From positions 1 to 30,790 of the IMG/VR virus record IMGVR_UViG_3300010293_000027: DNA of 30,790 bases. One strand, 5' to 3'. Positions 7,590 through 16,211 of the stretch are shown here, in pieces. The first letter of the stretch is position 1. Each line of letters starts with the position of its first letter. The position numbers and the translations under genes are program-made. The notes beneath the pieces are model-generated. The model ran no database searches. It was not told where the DNA came from and was given only the letters and a program-made list of their open reading frames with translations. Origin of the DNA: a virus.

Positions 7590-10190
7590 ATGCGAACTCA
7601 ATATGTTCCGCCAGACTCGCAGGCAGATTTAAGACATCTCGCCCGCCCGTTTTCGGTACATGCCACCGGACTGAATAGAAATCAAACAGGAGTAGCCATT
7701 GCATCTGCTATCAATTCCTCGATAGACAGTCTATCTATTCCTGTAAGTGGTTTCTATGAGTTTAATGTCAAAACTTATGGCGCTTCTGGCGATGGTGTAA
7801 CAGATGATACGGTTGCACTTCAGCACACATTTGACGTTATGGTCGCTTCCGGGGAGCGAAACATATTACGCATACCCCCAGGAATTTATAAGTTTACCCA
7901 ACCATTAGTTTGGGTTACTAACAGTACGCCGTTTAATATACTAGCAGAAGGGTCTATTTTATACTATTGCGCGGATGATCCGGTTACTGCTGTAACTATT
8001 GGCGCCACTGGTGCAGTTATTGATAGATGTTTCTTTGTGGGGCTGGATGTTTATAAAGAAACCCGAAACTGGAGCGTTGCTTCATCGGGTGTAGAGTTTG
8101 TTAACATCTTTGCCTGCCAGGTCCAGGACTTTTCAGTCACCAGTTTCAAGTCGGGATTTATACTTAACGGGTATAATAAAGGTAACACATACAATAGATT
8201 TACGTTGAACCGTATACGCGGTAATCAGTATGGTTTGTCCCTTAAACGATCTGGCGCTGGTGGGTATGTTACCCAGCAACTATTCATTGGCGGGTCGTGG
8301 AATAGCGGAACAGTAGAGATAGCCACATACGATCACTACGGGCATGTCTGGTTTCCAGAAGCCAGTTCTGCTTACGGAACTTTTCACTTTGATTACTGTG
8401 CCTTTGAGGGTGGGTTTGATTACTACAGCGTGGCAACTACTGGTTATGCGTTTAATGTAAATGTAAACAACGTCATCTTTAACCAGTGCAGATTCGAGTT
8501 TGTCATAGGTAGTGGTGCGCACTACCCTGCATACGGGATACTTGGTTCTTCCAGTTCTTTTTGTACCGTCCATCATGTGCATTCTACCAGCAACATAATC
8601 TTTCATAACGCTGGAACATATAACCAGATATGGTATGCCGATAGGATGAATACGGTAGAAATATCCTCCGGTATATTCAGACCTATTACTAATGGAAGAA
8701 TCGGGTTCAACACATACAACGCAGTCAACTATGGACTGCATGTTATGTATGATGCGTACAAAACTGAAGCGGAGATAGGTAGTAGTGGCATTATGCAGGT
8801 GGGCGAGTTAAGTGCTACACTTGCTTCTACTGCACTTTCAGTCTACACCGGAACTGGTACTGGCTTGTACGTGGGAACGTTTACCGGTACACCAATCTCC
8901 TCCACCGTAACTAACCTGTCTCCCAACAGTCACAACACAGTACTCACAGTAGCCCACGCACTATCTGGTGGAATGAACCCAACCGCCGGTTCTTTTGGTT
9001 CTGCTATCTCGTTTAGAAGCGCATTACAGGATACTGCAAGTCTCGGGGCTATGGGACTTATCTACTGTACTTCTGATGATGTGACCCTGGAAAACAAGCG
9101 CGGTAGATTCAGATTTATTACCTATGGCGGCAGCGGTACATTCACTTCTCTTCAACTCGGTAACACCGGATTTGAAGGGGAGTCTACTCTAGGATTCTTC
9201 GGAAACACCCCGACCACCAAGCCTACAGTCTCTGGATACACCCTCGGAACGGGGGTATCTTCCCTGCTTTCAGGGCTGGAGGACCTTGGACTTCTTGTCG
9301 ATTCTACTGAAGATATGACTTATCTTTACCTTCTTTGGTCGGCTGCAACATCCGGAGATAGCCTCTACAAACTGCGCGTGGGTAGTAATAACGCCTTAAA
9401 CAGTCAGACTGCAGGTTTCTTTGAGTCCGGTAGTAGTTATGCCCTCTGGGCGCAAACCAGAACCGGTACCCCGATCTACGGATCAATACTTGGTTCCAGT
9501 GCTACTGCAGACCCTTCTGCTCTTATATTATCAAACCTTGGAAATGGGGTCATTACCCCTGCCGCCGGGTTTGGTACCAGCGTCGTATTTAATGCCGTAC
9601 TTACTGGTGGTGGTACTGGTAGACAATTCTTTATCAGAAACACCTGGGTCGACGCTAATACTGCTTCTTATAAAAGCCGCTGGAGAATGCACGCACACGA
9701 TGCGGCTTCTTCATCTACCGGTAGAGAGATATTAAGAGGAGAGGCCAGCGGAACCGCTGGTATGATAGGGTTCCTCGGATCTAATGCTTCGCCGACTATT
9801 GCAGTATCCGGGCATACCGGGGATGGAAGTTATCAGATAGCCCTTGGTAATGCTATTAAGACCTTCGGGTTAATAACCTCCACCATAGCATCCAGCGGCG
9901 AAAGTCACAGGTTTACTATAGCCTGTACTGCAGGTACTTCAGGGTTTGTAACTTTAAGTATTGGGAGTAGCGACGTAATCTTTGCTGATGGGTATGCTGA
10001 GATAACTCTTCCAGCCGCCGCCGGTTGCTCTGGTAAGACTTTTACAATAAAACGGCGCGGAACTGATTTAGTAGTAGCAATACCACCAGGTGCGGAAACA
10101 ATAGACGGGGCGGCAACAAAAGAACTAACTACTCAGTATGAACTTGTTAAAGTAATGAGCGACGGAACAAACTGGAACATAATAGGTTAA
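7590..10190 (+). CDS. Tail spike with pectate-lyase-fold (beta-helix) domain
   Basis: The 866-residue protein starts with a short virion-attachment-like region. It then shows VKTYGASGDGVTDDTVALQ at 60-78, the signature opening of the pectate lyase 3/glycoside hydrolase 55-type beta-helix in phage tail spikes, followed by beta-helix sequence to about residue 400. From about 410 to 790 two similar modules of roughly 196 residues occur in tandem: TGTGLYVGTFTGTPI matches YALWAQTRTGTPI, and STLGFFGN matches MIGFLGSN. The end (ETIDGA, then SDGTNWNIIG) is typical of phage fibre tips. Such spikes often bind or cleave host polysaccharide; catalytic residues were not located. GGGGGAAG precedes the ATG by ten bases. 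Confidence 0.8.
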   Translation: MRTQYVPPDSQADLRHLARPFSVHATGLNRNQTGVAIASAINSSIDSLSIPVSGFYEFNVKTYGASGDGVTDDTVALQHTFDVMVASGERNILRIPPGIYKFTQPLVWVTNSTPFNILAEGSILYYCADDPVTAVTIGATGAVIDRCFFVGLDVYKETRNWSVASSGVEFVNIFACQVQDFSVTSFKSGFILNGYNKGNTYNRFTLNRIRGNQYGLSLKRSGAGGYVTQQLFIGGSWNSGTVEIATYDHYGHVWFPEASSAYGTFHFDYCAFEGGFDYYSVATTGYAFNVNVNNVIFNQCRFEFVIGSGAHYPAYGILGSSSSFCTVHHVHSTSNIIFHNAGTYNQIWYADRMNTVEISSGIFRPITNGRIGFNTYNAVNYGLHVMYDAYKTEAEIGSSGIMQVGELSATLASTALSVYTGTGTGLYVGTFTGTPISSTVTNLSPNSHNTVLTVAHALSGGMNPTAGSFGSAISFRSALQDTASLGAMGLIYCTSDDVTLENKRGRFRFITYGGSGTFTSLQLGNTGFEGESTLGFFGNTPTTKPTVSGYTLGTGVSSLLSGLEDLGLLVDSTEDMTYLYLLWSAATSGDSLYKLRVGSNNALNSQTAGFFESGSSYALWAQTRTGTPIYGSILGSSATADPSALILSNLGNGVITPAAGFGTSVVFNAVLTGGGTGRQFFIRNTWVDANTASYKSRWRMHAHDAASSSTGREILRGEASGTAGMIGFLGSNASPTIAVSGHTGDGSYQIALGNAIKTFGLITSTIASSGESHRFTIACTAGTSGFVTLSIGSSDVIFADGYAEITLPAAAGCSGKTFTIKRRGTDLVVAIPPGAETIDGAATKELTTQYELVKVMSDGTNWNIIG

Positions 10191-10193
10191 AAC

Positions 10194-10958
10194 ATGGCAG
10201 AATCATTTGATATAGCGGTAGAACGCGCAAAAGAGCGGCTAATGAAAAAGCCGCTGGTAATATGTTGGAGGGGGTACCTCAAGAAAGTATTTGACGGTAG
10301 CCCACATTTCCGCATCCCAGAATCTGGAATGACCCCACTGCAAAAGTCTAAATACTTACCATGGACAGTCAAAGAACTTCGGGCGGTAGAACCCCAGCTT
10401 ACTATCTCTACTACTCTACCTATTGAATGTAAGGGTGAAGATTGTGTATTTGCCGATAGTTGTCCGCTGGTTAAGCATGACGTAGTTAGCAGAGCACTGG
10501 GTAACCCTTGCCCCATAGAGTGTGTAGATGCCTTCAGATATTTTTCAGGGTATGTGACAGATCTGGGAGTAAAACCCACAGATTTTACTGACTTGCAGAT
10601 GATTAACGACCTTGTCAGATTGCAGATTATGATTAACAGATGCGATAAATTCTTACAAAAAGAGGACCCGTTTGAAGTAACAGTTGCTGGGGTGGATGCC
10701 AGGACCAGTTTATCCCATAATGCTCGGGCGCCACATGCCTTAGTCCACCAGCAGAAGATGCTCAGACAGGATATGGATAAAATATATCAACGACTACTGG
10801 CTTCCAGGGATGCTAAACTAAACACAACAGCCAAACCACAGGGTATGCTTCAAAACCTCGGAGCAATAATCGAGGCGGCCAGAAAGAAGAGACAGGAAGA
10901 GAGTGACCAGCTCCCAAGATTTGAAGAGGAACTGGTAGGAGATGAACTATTATTATGA
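10194..10958 (+). CDS. Cys-rich protein, candidate small terminase subunit
   Basis: The 254-residue protein has a cluster of cysteines at 79, 84, 90, 106 and 110 (IECKGEDC, then DSCPL, then NPCPIEC), which could bind zinc or an iron-sulfur cluster. A helical region follows (NDLVRLQIMINRCDK and KMLRQDMDKIYQRL), then an acidic tail. The middle and end resemble small terminase subunits, which recognise the packaging site. Its place upstream of the large terminase gene fits, but about 1.9 kb of other genes lies between. The stop overlaps a possible 17-codon ORF as ATGA. The terminase assignment is inference; the cysteine cluster is directly seen. Confidence 0.5.
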   Translation: MAESFDIAVERAKERLMKKPLVICWRGYLKKVFDGSPHFRIPESGMTPLQKSKYLPWTVKELRAVEPQLTISTTLPIECKGEDCVFADSCPLVKHDVVSRALGNPCPIECVDAFRYFSGYVTDLGVKPTDFTDLQMINDLVRLQIMINRCDKFLQKEDPFEVTVAGVDARTSLSHNARAPHALVHQQKMLRQDMDKIYQRLLASRDAKLNTTAKPQGMLQNLGAIIEAARKKRQEESDQLPRFEEELVGDELLL

Positions 10959-11008
10959 GTAAGTGCGGCAGTAAAAAGAAAAAGAGTAAGAAACAAGAGG
11001 TGAATTAA
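10955..11008 (+). CDS. Possible 17-residue Lys-rich micro-ORF
   Basis: An ATG overlapping the previous stop as ATGA opens a frame of 17 codons (MSKCGSKKKKSKKQEVN) that ends one base before the next ATG. The peptide is almost all basic and polar. AGGAG lies about 13 bases upstream. It may be a real basic micro-protein or only a coupling frame that delivers ribosomes to the next gene. Confidence 0.3.
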   Translation: MSKCGSKKKKSKKQEVN

Positions 11009-11009
11009 T

Positions 11010-11159
11010 ATGAGAAAACCGTGGGTAAAACCAGCAGGGCTACCATCAAACCAGGTGCCCAGTACTATCAAACCAACCAGACCGGTTAATGTAAAGATAG
11101 ACCCAGCACTTACCAGTGTCCCCGGCTACGTGCCTACAGACACTAAGAAGAGTAAGTAG
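11010..11159 (+). CDS. Small Pro-rich hypothetical protein, 49 residues
   Basis: The frame encodes a 49-residue peptide (MRKPWVKPAGLPSNQVP at the start, then a proline-rich stretch ending DTKKSK). A GAGGTGA ribosome site sits about six bases before the ATG, and the downstream gene has its own AGGAGG overlapping this stop, so the gene is probably real. No domain or membrane helix is seen. It is likely a short flexible structural or regulatory peptide of the packaging block. Confidence 0.55.
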   Translation: MRKPWVKPAGLPSNQVPSTIKPTRPVNVKIDPALTSVPGYVPTDTKKSK

Positions 11160-11170
11160 GAGGTAGAGAT

Positions 11171-11605
11171 ATGGCATCACTGACAGGTATGTTAGCCGCT
11201 AATTACGCTAGAACACTTAACAATTGGGATAGTGCAGGTGGGTTTTTTAGCAAGGCTACACCAGCCAAGATGATCTTAGGTATGTCCAAGTGGGGCATTA
11301 TGCGTGGACCAGGTGCTGCTACGGCTACTCTTGCCGGTGGTATATACGGCGGGTATAGTGGTTATCGTAGAGAAGGTACAATATGGGGTGGTGCTAAAGG
11401 CGCTATGTTTGGTTCTGTATATGGAAGAGCGGGTGTAGGCGCGTTTAGGTATGGCCGTGGGTTGTATAGTAAGTTCCCAGAAGCACATAAGTTTGTTGCT
11501 AAGAGTGGGGTGGATGCGTTAAAGAGAAGTATGAGTCCGTTAAAGAAAAGTGGGGACGTTCCCCCCTCGACGCATTGGTACATGTACCCCGGGTGGGGGA
11601 CATAA
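11171..11605 (+). CDS. Gly/Ala-rich hypothetical protein with glycine-zipper-like segment
   Basis: This 144-residue basic protein is rich in glycine and aromatic residues. Residues about 49-97 alternate small and aromatic residues (AGGIYGGYSGYRREGTIWGG, then AKGAMFGSVYGRAG), like the glycine zippers of membrane-associated proteins. A TAGGAGG ribosome site lies just upstream of the ATG. The stop is followed with no gap by the GTG of the next gene. No enzyme motif is seen. It may be a virion or membrane-inserting protein, but the function is unknown. Confidence 0.65.
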   Translation: MASLTGMLAANYARTLNNWDSAGGFFSKATPAKMILGMSKWGIMRGPGAATATLAGGIYGGYSGYRREGTIWGGAKGAMFGSVYGRAGVGAFRYGRGLYSKFPEAHKFVAKSGVDALKRSMSPLKKSGDVPPSTHWYMYPGWGT

Positions 11606-12154
11606 GTGTCTCCACTACTTCAACGACTAGGACAATTCATTAGTAGAACTGCAGCGGCTGTTTCCCAAGCCGCGCCTGGTGCTGCATCTAACCTTGGACA
11701 AAGGGCCTCTAATTTAGGTATGGGATTTGCTGGGTATGCGAGAACTGTAACTGATGATGTACTACTCGGCGGTAAGCCACTGTTTTATGAAAAGGCAAAT
11801 CGTGAGTTTATAAAGTGGAGAAACGCTGGCAGGGCTGGTACATTAAAACCGCGTAAGAAATTTGGTATCTTTGGTCCTACAATAGACAGGCAGGCAGAGT
11901 ACAATACATGGTCTCAACTGAAACCATCAGAAAGATATAAGAAGTCTCCAGTCCCACCAAGGATAATAACCTTCAACGAGTCACTAAGAAAGAAATTATA
12001 CGCTGGAGCCTATCTGTATGCCGGAGTTTCTGCTGCCTCAGCAGCCGCGTACCACCAGGACCCAAGCATTCCAGTAGTTGACCTGAGCGATAAATCTATG
12101 GACTATGGGGCCACCGGTGAGTATGTACTTTCTTCGTATTATAATAATAGGTAA
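11606..12154 (+). CDS. Ala-rich hypothetical protein, 182 residues
   Basis: The start is a GTG directly after the previous stop, so translation is probably coupled. The N-terminus is amphipathic and Ala/Gln-rich (LGQFISRTAAAVSQAAPG), the middle is basic (GTLKPRKKFGIFGPT), and an Ala/Tyr-rich helix (AGAYLYAGVSAASAAAY) precedes a short tail ending SSYYNNR. It forms a trio with its neighbours of similar size and composition. I do not recognise the family. A head-internal or membrane-associated role is possible. Confidence 0.62.
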   Translation: MSPLLQRLGQFISRTAAAVSQAAPGAASNLGQRASNLGMGFAGYARTVTDDVLLGGKPLFYEKANREFIKWRNAGRAGTLKPRKKFGIFGPTIDRQAEYNTWSQLKPSERYKKSPVPPRIITFNESLRKKLYAGAYLYAGVSAASAAAYHQDPSIPVVDLSDKSMDYGATGEYVLSSYYNNR

Positions 12155-12161
12155 ATAAGAC

Positions 12162-12596
12162 ATGGCTGGAATAGGCGCGTTTAGAAGTTTAGGTATAGTA
12201 GCAGGTGTAGCCGCGTTTAGCGTTCCTTCTGTTTTGAATGACATGAAGACCGCTGAGCAGGAGCACAAATCTAAACTATGGGCTGGTACTAAATCAGCCG
12301 TAGCCTATAACTGGCAGAACGTTGCTATGATTGGCTGGGGCGGGTTCAAACAGTTAAGAGGTATGGTTTGGTTGGGTGTTCTTAGCGCTGCTGCCCCGAT
12401 TACTTCAGGTATTCTAACTGCTACAGGCGCAAGGAACCGGTGGATAAGGCAGGCCGCCACTCCGTTTTCCCACTCTTTTCAGATGTCAGATTGGGCGGCA
12501 GCATCTCAACAGAGAGGAATGCAAACTATAACAGGCGTTCGCTCACTAATCGGTAGCGAAGCCGCTTCGCTAAATGCGAGGTACGGGAGACGGTAA
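12162..12596 (+). CDS. Hydrophobic/basic hypothetical protein, 144 residues
   Basis: The protein opens with a hydrophobic segment (GIGAFRSLGIVAGVAAFSV) and has a second one in the middle (MVWLGVLSAAAPITSGIL), so it may insert in a membrane. The C-terminus is a Gln/Ala/Arg-rich helix (AAASQQRGMQTITGVRS) ending NARYGRR. It follows the preceding gene after seven bases with only a weak ribosome site, so it is likely coupled. It is third in the Gly/Ala-rich trio; function unknown. Confidence 0.62.
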   Translation: MAGIGAFRSLGIVAGVAAFSVPSVLNDMKTAEQEHKSKLWAGTKSAVAYNWQNVAMIGWGGFKQLRGMVWLGVLSAAAPITSGILTATGARNRWIRQAATPFSHSFQMSDWAAASQQRGMQTITGVRSLIGSEAASLNARYGRR

Positions 12597-12597
12597 T

Positions 12598-12615
12598 CTA
12601 CTATAATCATAGTAG
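12598..12615 (+). promoter_or_regulatory. Perfect 7 bp hairpin before the holin-like gene
   Basis: CTACTAT (12598-12604) and ATAGTAG (12609-12615) are exact complements around a four-base loop AATC. It lies just upstream of the GAGGGAG ribosome site of the holin-like gene. There is no T-run after it, so a classic terminator is unlikely. It may affect mRNA stability or translation start. Confidence 0.35.
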
Positions 12616-12632
12616 AGGGAGAATATAAGAAA

Positions 12633-12857
12633 ATGAAACGAGTTTTCCTTAAAGGAGTACTCTGGGCAGTCGGGACTTTTCTTGGCGTATTCGGTCCTGC
12701 GCTTGCCGCGTTGAGTCAGGCAGGTCCTGTAACTAAAGAGGGCCTTGGACTCGCGGTTATGTCAGCCACCGCCGCAACAGTAACCGGGCTGGCACAGTAC
12801 ATAGACAAGACAGTAGCCAACGAATTCCTGAAACAAAACGAGATAGTCATTAAGTAA
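12633..12857 (+). CDS. Holin-like small membrane protein, 74 residues
   Basis: The 74-residue product has two hydrophobic segments, about 7-30 (LKGVLWAVGTFLGVFGPALA) and 37-57 (GLGLAVMSATAATVTGLA), joined by a short polar turn, with a charged C-terminal tail ending NEIVIK. Two-helix proteins of this size are typical of phage holins, which permeabilise the inner membrane at lysis. No lysozyme-type gene is next to it in the window, and it lies right before the large terminase. GAGGGAG is 12 bases from the ATG. Holin is a topology-based guess. Confidence 0.5.
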   Translation: MKRVFLKGVLWAVGTFLGVFGPALAALSQAGPVTKEGLGLAVMSATAATVTGLAQYIDKTVANEFLKQNEIVIK

Positions 12858-12861
12858 CTAA

Positions 12862-14511
12862 ATGCTAGACATAGACAACCTTACCCCTGAGGATATGCTG
12901 GAAATATCCAAAATCCTCGGACTAAAAAATCTGGATGTAGAAGACGTATCTGAGATTATAGATATACTTAGCAGCCCGCTGAGGTGGGCTGAAGCGTTTC
13001 TACATGACCCCAATACCGATAAACTGTTTAAGGCGAACTATGTCGAGCAGCAAATCCTGACTGCGAAAGGACCGTGGGTAGTTATTCGTGTACCCCGGCG
13101 GCAAGGTAAAAGTTACTCTCTATCTGTTCTTTGTCTCTGGGCAATGGCGGTCCATAGTAATTACACCATTCTAATTCTGGCCCCAGAAGAAGGACATGTT
13201 GCTGAGTTCTTTGATTACATCCGAAACTTTTTGAGTGTAAATCCCGAACTAGCCTGCGAGATTAAAGAGAATACAAAAAGTCCTCATAGGATAAAGTTTA
13301 AGAACAACTCTGTTATCAAAGGTAAAACTACCGGCGCAGCATCAAGCCGTAATACCAGCGGTATTCGTGGTAAGGGTGGGGACTTAATCATATTAGACGA
13401 GGCTGCGTATCTCAAAGATAGTGACTTCGGACAGATTCTTCCTATTGTAACCAACGACATTTATAAAGATGAAGTCCTAATTTATGCCGCGTCCACGCCA
13501 ACTGCCGATCATAATCGCTACTATACCTGGTGTACGGCACCAGATTCCCAGTGGGAACAGATACATATTCCTATTACTGAGATACCAGAGATAACCCCCG
13601 AGCGCCTTGCTATGATTAAGTCCCTCCATACTGAAATGGAGTGGATAGTAGAAGACCTTGCAGAGTTTCCGGACATTGGGGATAATGTATTTCGTAATAG
13701 TGATATTGATAAAGCAAAGGGTCGTTATACTTATTCATTGGATGGGCTCGCGGATTCTACTAAAAAGATTATAGGAGTAGACTGGGATAAGCATAGTTGC
13801 GGAGTTACTATTGCGCTGGTAGAGGCTATTCCAGGAACTAATAATGTAAGACTAATCTACCGAGAAGAGATTCCGCGCGGGCAGTATACTCTTACAAACG
13901 CGGTTAATAGAATAATCGGATTGAATGAACTTGTTAAACCCGATTTTATATATGTCGATAGGGGGTATGGGGAAGCACAGATTGAGTTGTTGAAGTTGTA
14001 TGGAAAAGAAAATCCGAGTTCAAAGTTACATGAAAAGGTAATAGGTATCCAATTTGGACAGGATGTTTCTATACAGGATCCCATAACCGGTAAAGAGATT
14101 AAGAAACAGTTCAAGTCGGTTATGATTAACACCATCTCAAGAATGTTAGAAGATGGGTTGTTCCAGTTCAGCGACAAGGATAGTAGGTTTGATAAGCAAT
14201 TACGCGGGTATAAAATCGTAGGACTATCCTCAGACAGGATACAAACCACCCGTAAGAATGAGCATATCATAGACGCCGTTGGGCTGGCACTATATGGAAT
14301 GCATACCCACTTCTATGATAGGCTAAAGTTTAAACCAGCAACTAAAGTTGTAATCAGGCCCCAGCCTATACCAGTAAAATCAAAGCGGGCTAAAGAGGAA
14401 GATAAGAGATTATTCTCTTCAAAGAACTCTGTGTTTGTTGATAGAATGTTCACTAAAGGATTACAAAGGGGTACATTGATGCACAAAGTACCGGGTCGGT
14501 CAAGGTTTTAA
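12862..14511 (+). CDS. terL: Terminase large subunit
   Basis: This 549-residue protein is the packaging motor and nuclease. Its ATPase domain has a variant Walker A at 79-84 (RRQGKS, after VIRVP) and Walker B LIILDEA with Asp179 and catalytic Glu180. The RNase H-like nuclease domain shows three acidic residues in order: Asp307 in IGVDWD, Asp366 in YVDRGYG, and Asp471 in IIDAVGLALYG. All key motifs of the family are present and the length is normal. No clear ribosome site is seen; the ATG is 4 bases after the holin-like stop, suggesting coupling. Portal and head genes follow downstream. Confidence 0.93.
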   Translation: MLDIDNLTPEDMLEISKILGLKNLDVEDVSEIIDILSSPLRWAEAFLHDPNTDKLFKANYVEQQILTAKGPWVVIRVPRRQGKSYSLSVLCLWAMAVHSNYTILILAPEEGHVAEFFDYIRNFLSVNPELACEIKENTKSPHRIKFKNNSVIKGKTTGAASSRNTSGIRGKGGDLIILDEAAYLKDSDFGQILPIVTNDIYKDEVLIYAASTPTADHNRYYTWCTAPDSQWEQIHIPITEIPEITPERLAMIKSLHTEMEWIVEDLAEFPDIGDNVFRNSDIDKAKGRYTYSLDGLADSTKKIIGVDWDKHSCGVTIALVEAIPGTNNVRLIYREEIPRGQYTLTNAVNRIIGLNELVKPDFIYVDRGYGEAQIELLKLYGKENPSSKLHEKVIGIQFGQDVSIQDPITGKEIKKQFKSVMINTISRMLEDGLFQFSDKDSRFDKQLRGYKIVGLSSDRIQTTRKNEHIIDAVGLALYGMHTHFYDRLKFKPATKVVIRPQPIPVKSKRAKEEDKRLFSSKNSVFVDRMFTKGLQRGTLMHKVPGRSRF

Positions 14512-14514
14512 AGT

Positions 14515-15735
14515 ATGTTAGAACGACTTATTAAAAAGCCGGTATTAAAAGAAGAGATAGATCAGGCGCTGCCTGAAGAAGTGATTGTATCTGATTCACA
14601 GGCAGTATTGGATACGGGTACATCTGAGCAGATATCTCTTGCGGGGAATATACAGGATGAGATAGAAGAGTATGACACGCTGATTGATAGGATAGAGGCA
14701 AACGTTCCCCCTGCTGAGGTTGATCCGGAAGAAACCGGCGGGATTAGTCTGATAACTCCTACTATTCTATCTGCTGCTCTATCTACCGGAAATCCTGCGT
14801 ACTCTGATTATGCTACTGCGTGGACCTCGGCACACTACAGGGACACTGGAAACATAGAAGCGATAGCCCTGCCCATAATCCGTCAGATAAGGAATGAGTT
14901 GCTGCATACACTTAATTTCGTAGAACTTGTTCCAAAAGAAGATGACTCCAATAAAGCCAGTAACACAGAAGAAAACAAACTGAGTACAGAACTTTTAGAT
15001 CTTGCAAAGAGTGAAACTAAGAAGGCGTCAGAGTATAGAAAGAAACTGGAGCGTATATTTCAGGACTCAAAGAAAAAACTTGAGATATGTATGGCCCAGA
15101 ATCTATTATTATGGGTCACCTCCAAAAATCCGGGTGCTGGAATACCAAAAGCAAACTCTATTGTTAATAACTCCCAGAAACTGGAGGATATAAGGAAAAC
15201 TATTACTTCCCTGCGCGCGGTTCTAAAACTGTATATTATATCTCGGATTGGAAAGATAGAAGATTTAACCAGACGGCTTACTAACAGACTTGAGGATTTG
15301 GCAACCAGACAACTCCTCTATGAACTGTATAAGCATTTTGGAATGTTGGAATCAAAGTTAGTCGCCCCGTTTGCTGATATGCTGGATGAGTTGTTTGATT
15401 TGAGTAATGAAAACTATTGCGGGGCGTTTGATGAGTTTATCCGATTGATAGAGGATGAACTCTATGGGGTACGGTCGAAGTATTTGAATGTTCTTTATGA
15501 GCACGAAAACGGGTTAACTAAAAAATATCTTGCGCGTGAGAATTTGATGGATTTTGCGGTGTCAAGAGTTACTGTAGAAAAACAACTTGTGCTTCTGGAT
15601 AAGATACTTGAGCTTCTTGAGGTGGTGTCAAGCACTGGTGAGCTTGATGAACGAACCATCGAATGGGCGAAAGAGCAAGTTAAATACACCAAGACACATA
15701 CAAAACCAGGACCCGAGAAAGGCGGTAATCCTTAG
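14515..15735 (+). CDS. Helical hypothetical protein between terminase and portal
   Basis: The 406-residue protein has an acidic N-terminal third (EEIDQALPEEVIVSDSQ, then DEIEEYDTLIDRIE) followed by long helices rich in Leu, Glu and Lys that look coiled-coil-forming (LAKSETKKASEYRKKLERIF, then RLTNRLEDLATRQL). It starts 4 bases after the terminase stop and lacks a good ribosome site, so it is probably coupled to it. No family is recognised. Position suggests a packaging or head assembly factor. Confidence 0.65.
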   Translation: MLERLIKKPVLKEEIDQALPEEVIVSDSQAVLDTGTSEQISLAGNIQDEIEEYDTLIDRIEANVPPAEVDPEETGGISLITPTILSAALSTGNPAYSDYATAWTSAHYRDTGNIEAIALPIIRQIRNELLHTLNFVELVPKEDDSNKASNTEENKLSTELLDLAKSETKKASEYRKKLERIFQDSKKKLEICMAQNLLLWVTSKNPGAGIPKANSIVNNSQKLEDIRKTITSLRAVLKLYIISRIGKIEDLTRRLTNRLEDLATRQLLYELYKHFGMLESKLVAPFADMLDELFDLSNENYCGAFDEFIRLIEDELYGVRSKYLNVLYEHENGLTKKYLARENLMDFAVSRVTVEKQLVLLDKILELLEVVSSTGELDERTIEWAKEQVKYTKTHTKPGPEKGGNP

Positions 15736-15737
15736 AA

Positions 15738-16211
15738 ATGGTTGATCATCGGCAACCGGGGAAATGTCCAGTGTTAAAGCGATTGATGATATATCTTTCG
15801 GACATAGTACACCTGAAACTTTTGGGCGGCTCAAAAATAAAAAAAGAACATATCGACCGTACCCAAAAATTTATTCTTAAAATAACAAAAATACTGCCCC
15901 AAGACCACCCTTATGTGATTGAGGGGAAATGGAAATGGTGCATGACAAATGATGGAATAATGCCATCCCTTACGCTCGTCTACCCTCAGTTAGGCTTCGT
16001 TTGCGTATATTGGGGTCCAGAAGTTGGGGATTGGAAAACTTCCAGACAATTCTGCAAAAATAAATCTGCCTGGGAGTTAGCAAATAGAATTGCATCAACT
16101 GTAGAAGTTAAATGTAAAGAGTTCGGGTTTCACTATCTTAGTGTTAAATGGGGTGATCCGGTTGATGAGGAAAGCTTGAAATTAAAACTTTCTGAGTTAT
16201 TAGATACATGA
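15738..16211 (+). CDS. Hypothetical protein, 157 residues, upstream of portal
   Basis: The product is a small alpha/beta-type protein with a Lys-rich first part (GSKIKKEHIDRTQKFILKIT) and a Trp/Cys-containing middle (GKWKWCMTNDGIMP, then VCVYWGPEVGDWK). It starts two bases after the preceding stop and its end overlaps the portal ATG as ATGA. The first half of the DNA is unusually A-rich compared with its neighbours, which may hint at later acquisition. No known domain is seen. Confidence 0.6.
   Translation: MVDHRQPGKCPVLKRLMIYLSDIVHLKLLGGSKIKKEHIDRTQKFILKITKILPQDHPYVIEGKWKWCMTNDGIMPSLTLVYPQLGFVCVYWGPEVGDWKTSRQFCKNKSAWELANRIASTVEVKCKEFGFHYLSVKWGDPVDEESLKLKLSELLDT

Noticed and set aside
8280-8741. 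Minus-strand frame of 153 codons within the tail spike
   Set aside because: It has no ribosome site or family signature and is fully covered by the beta-helix coding sequence.
9421-9735. Plus-strand 104-codon frame inside the tail spike
   Set aside because: It is in a different frame in the repeated C-terminal part and shows only hydrophobic low-complexity sequence.
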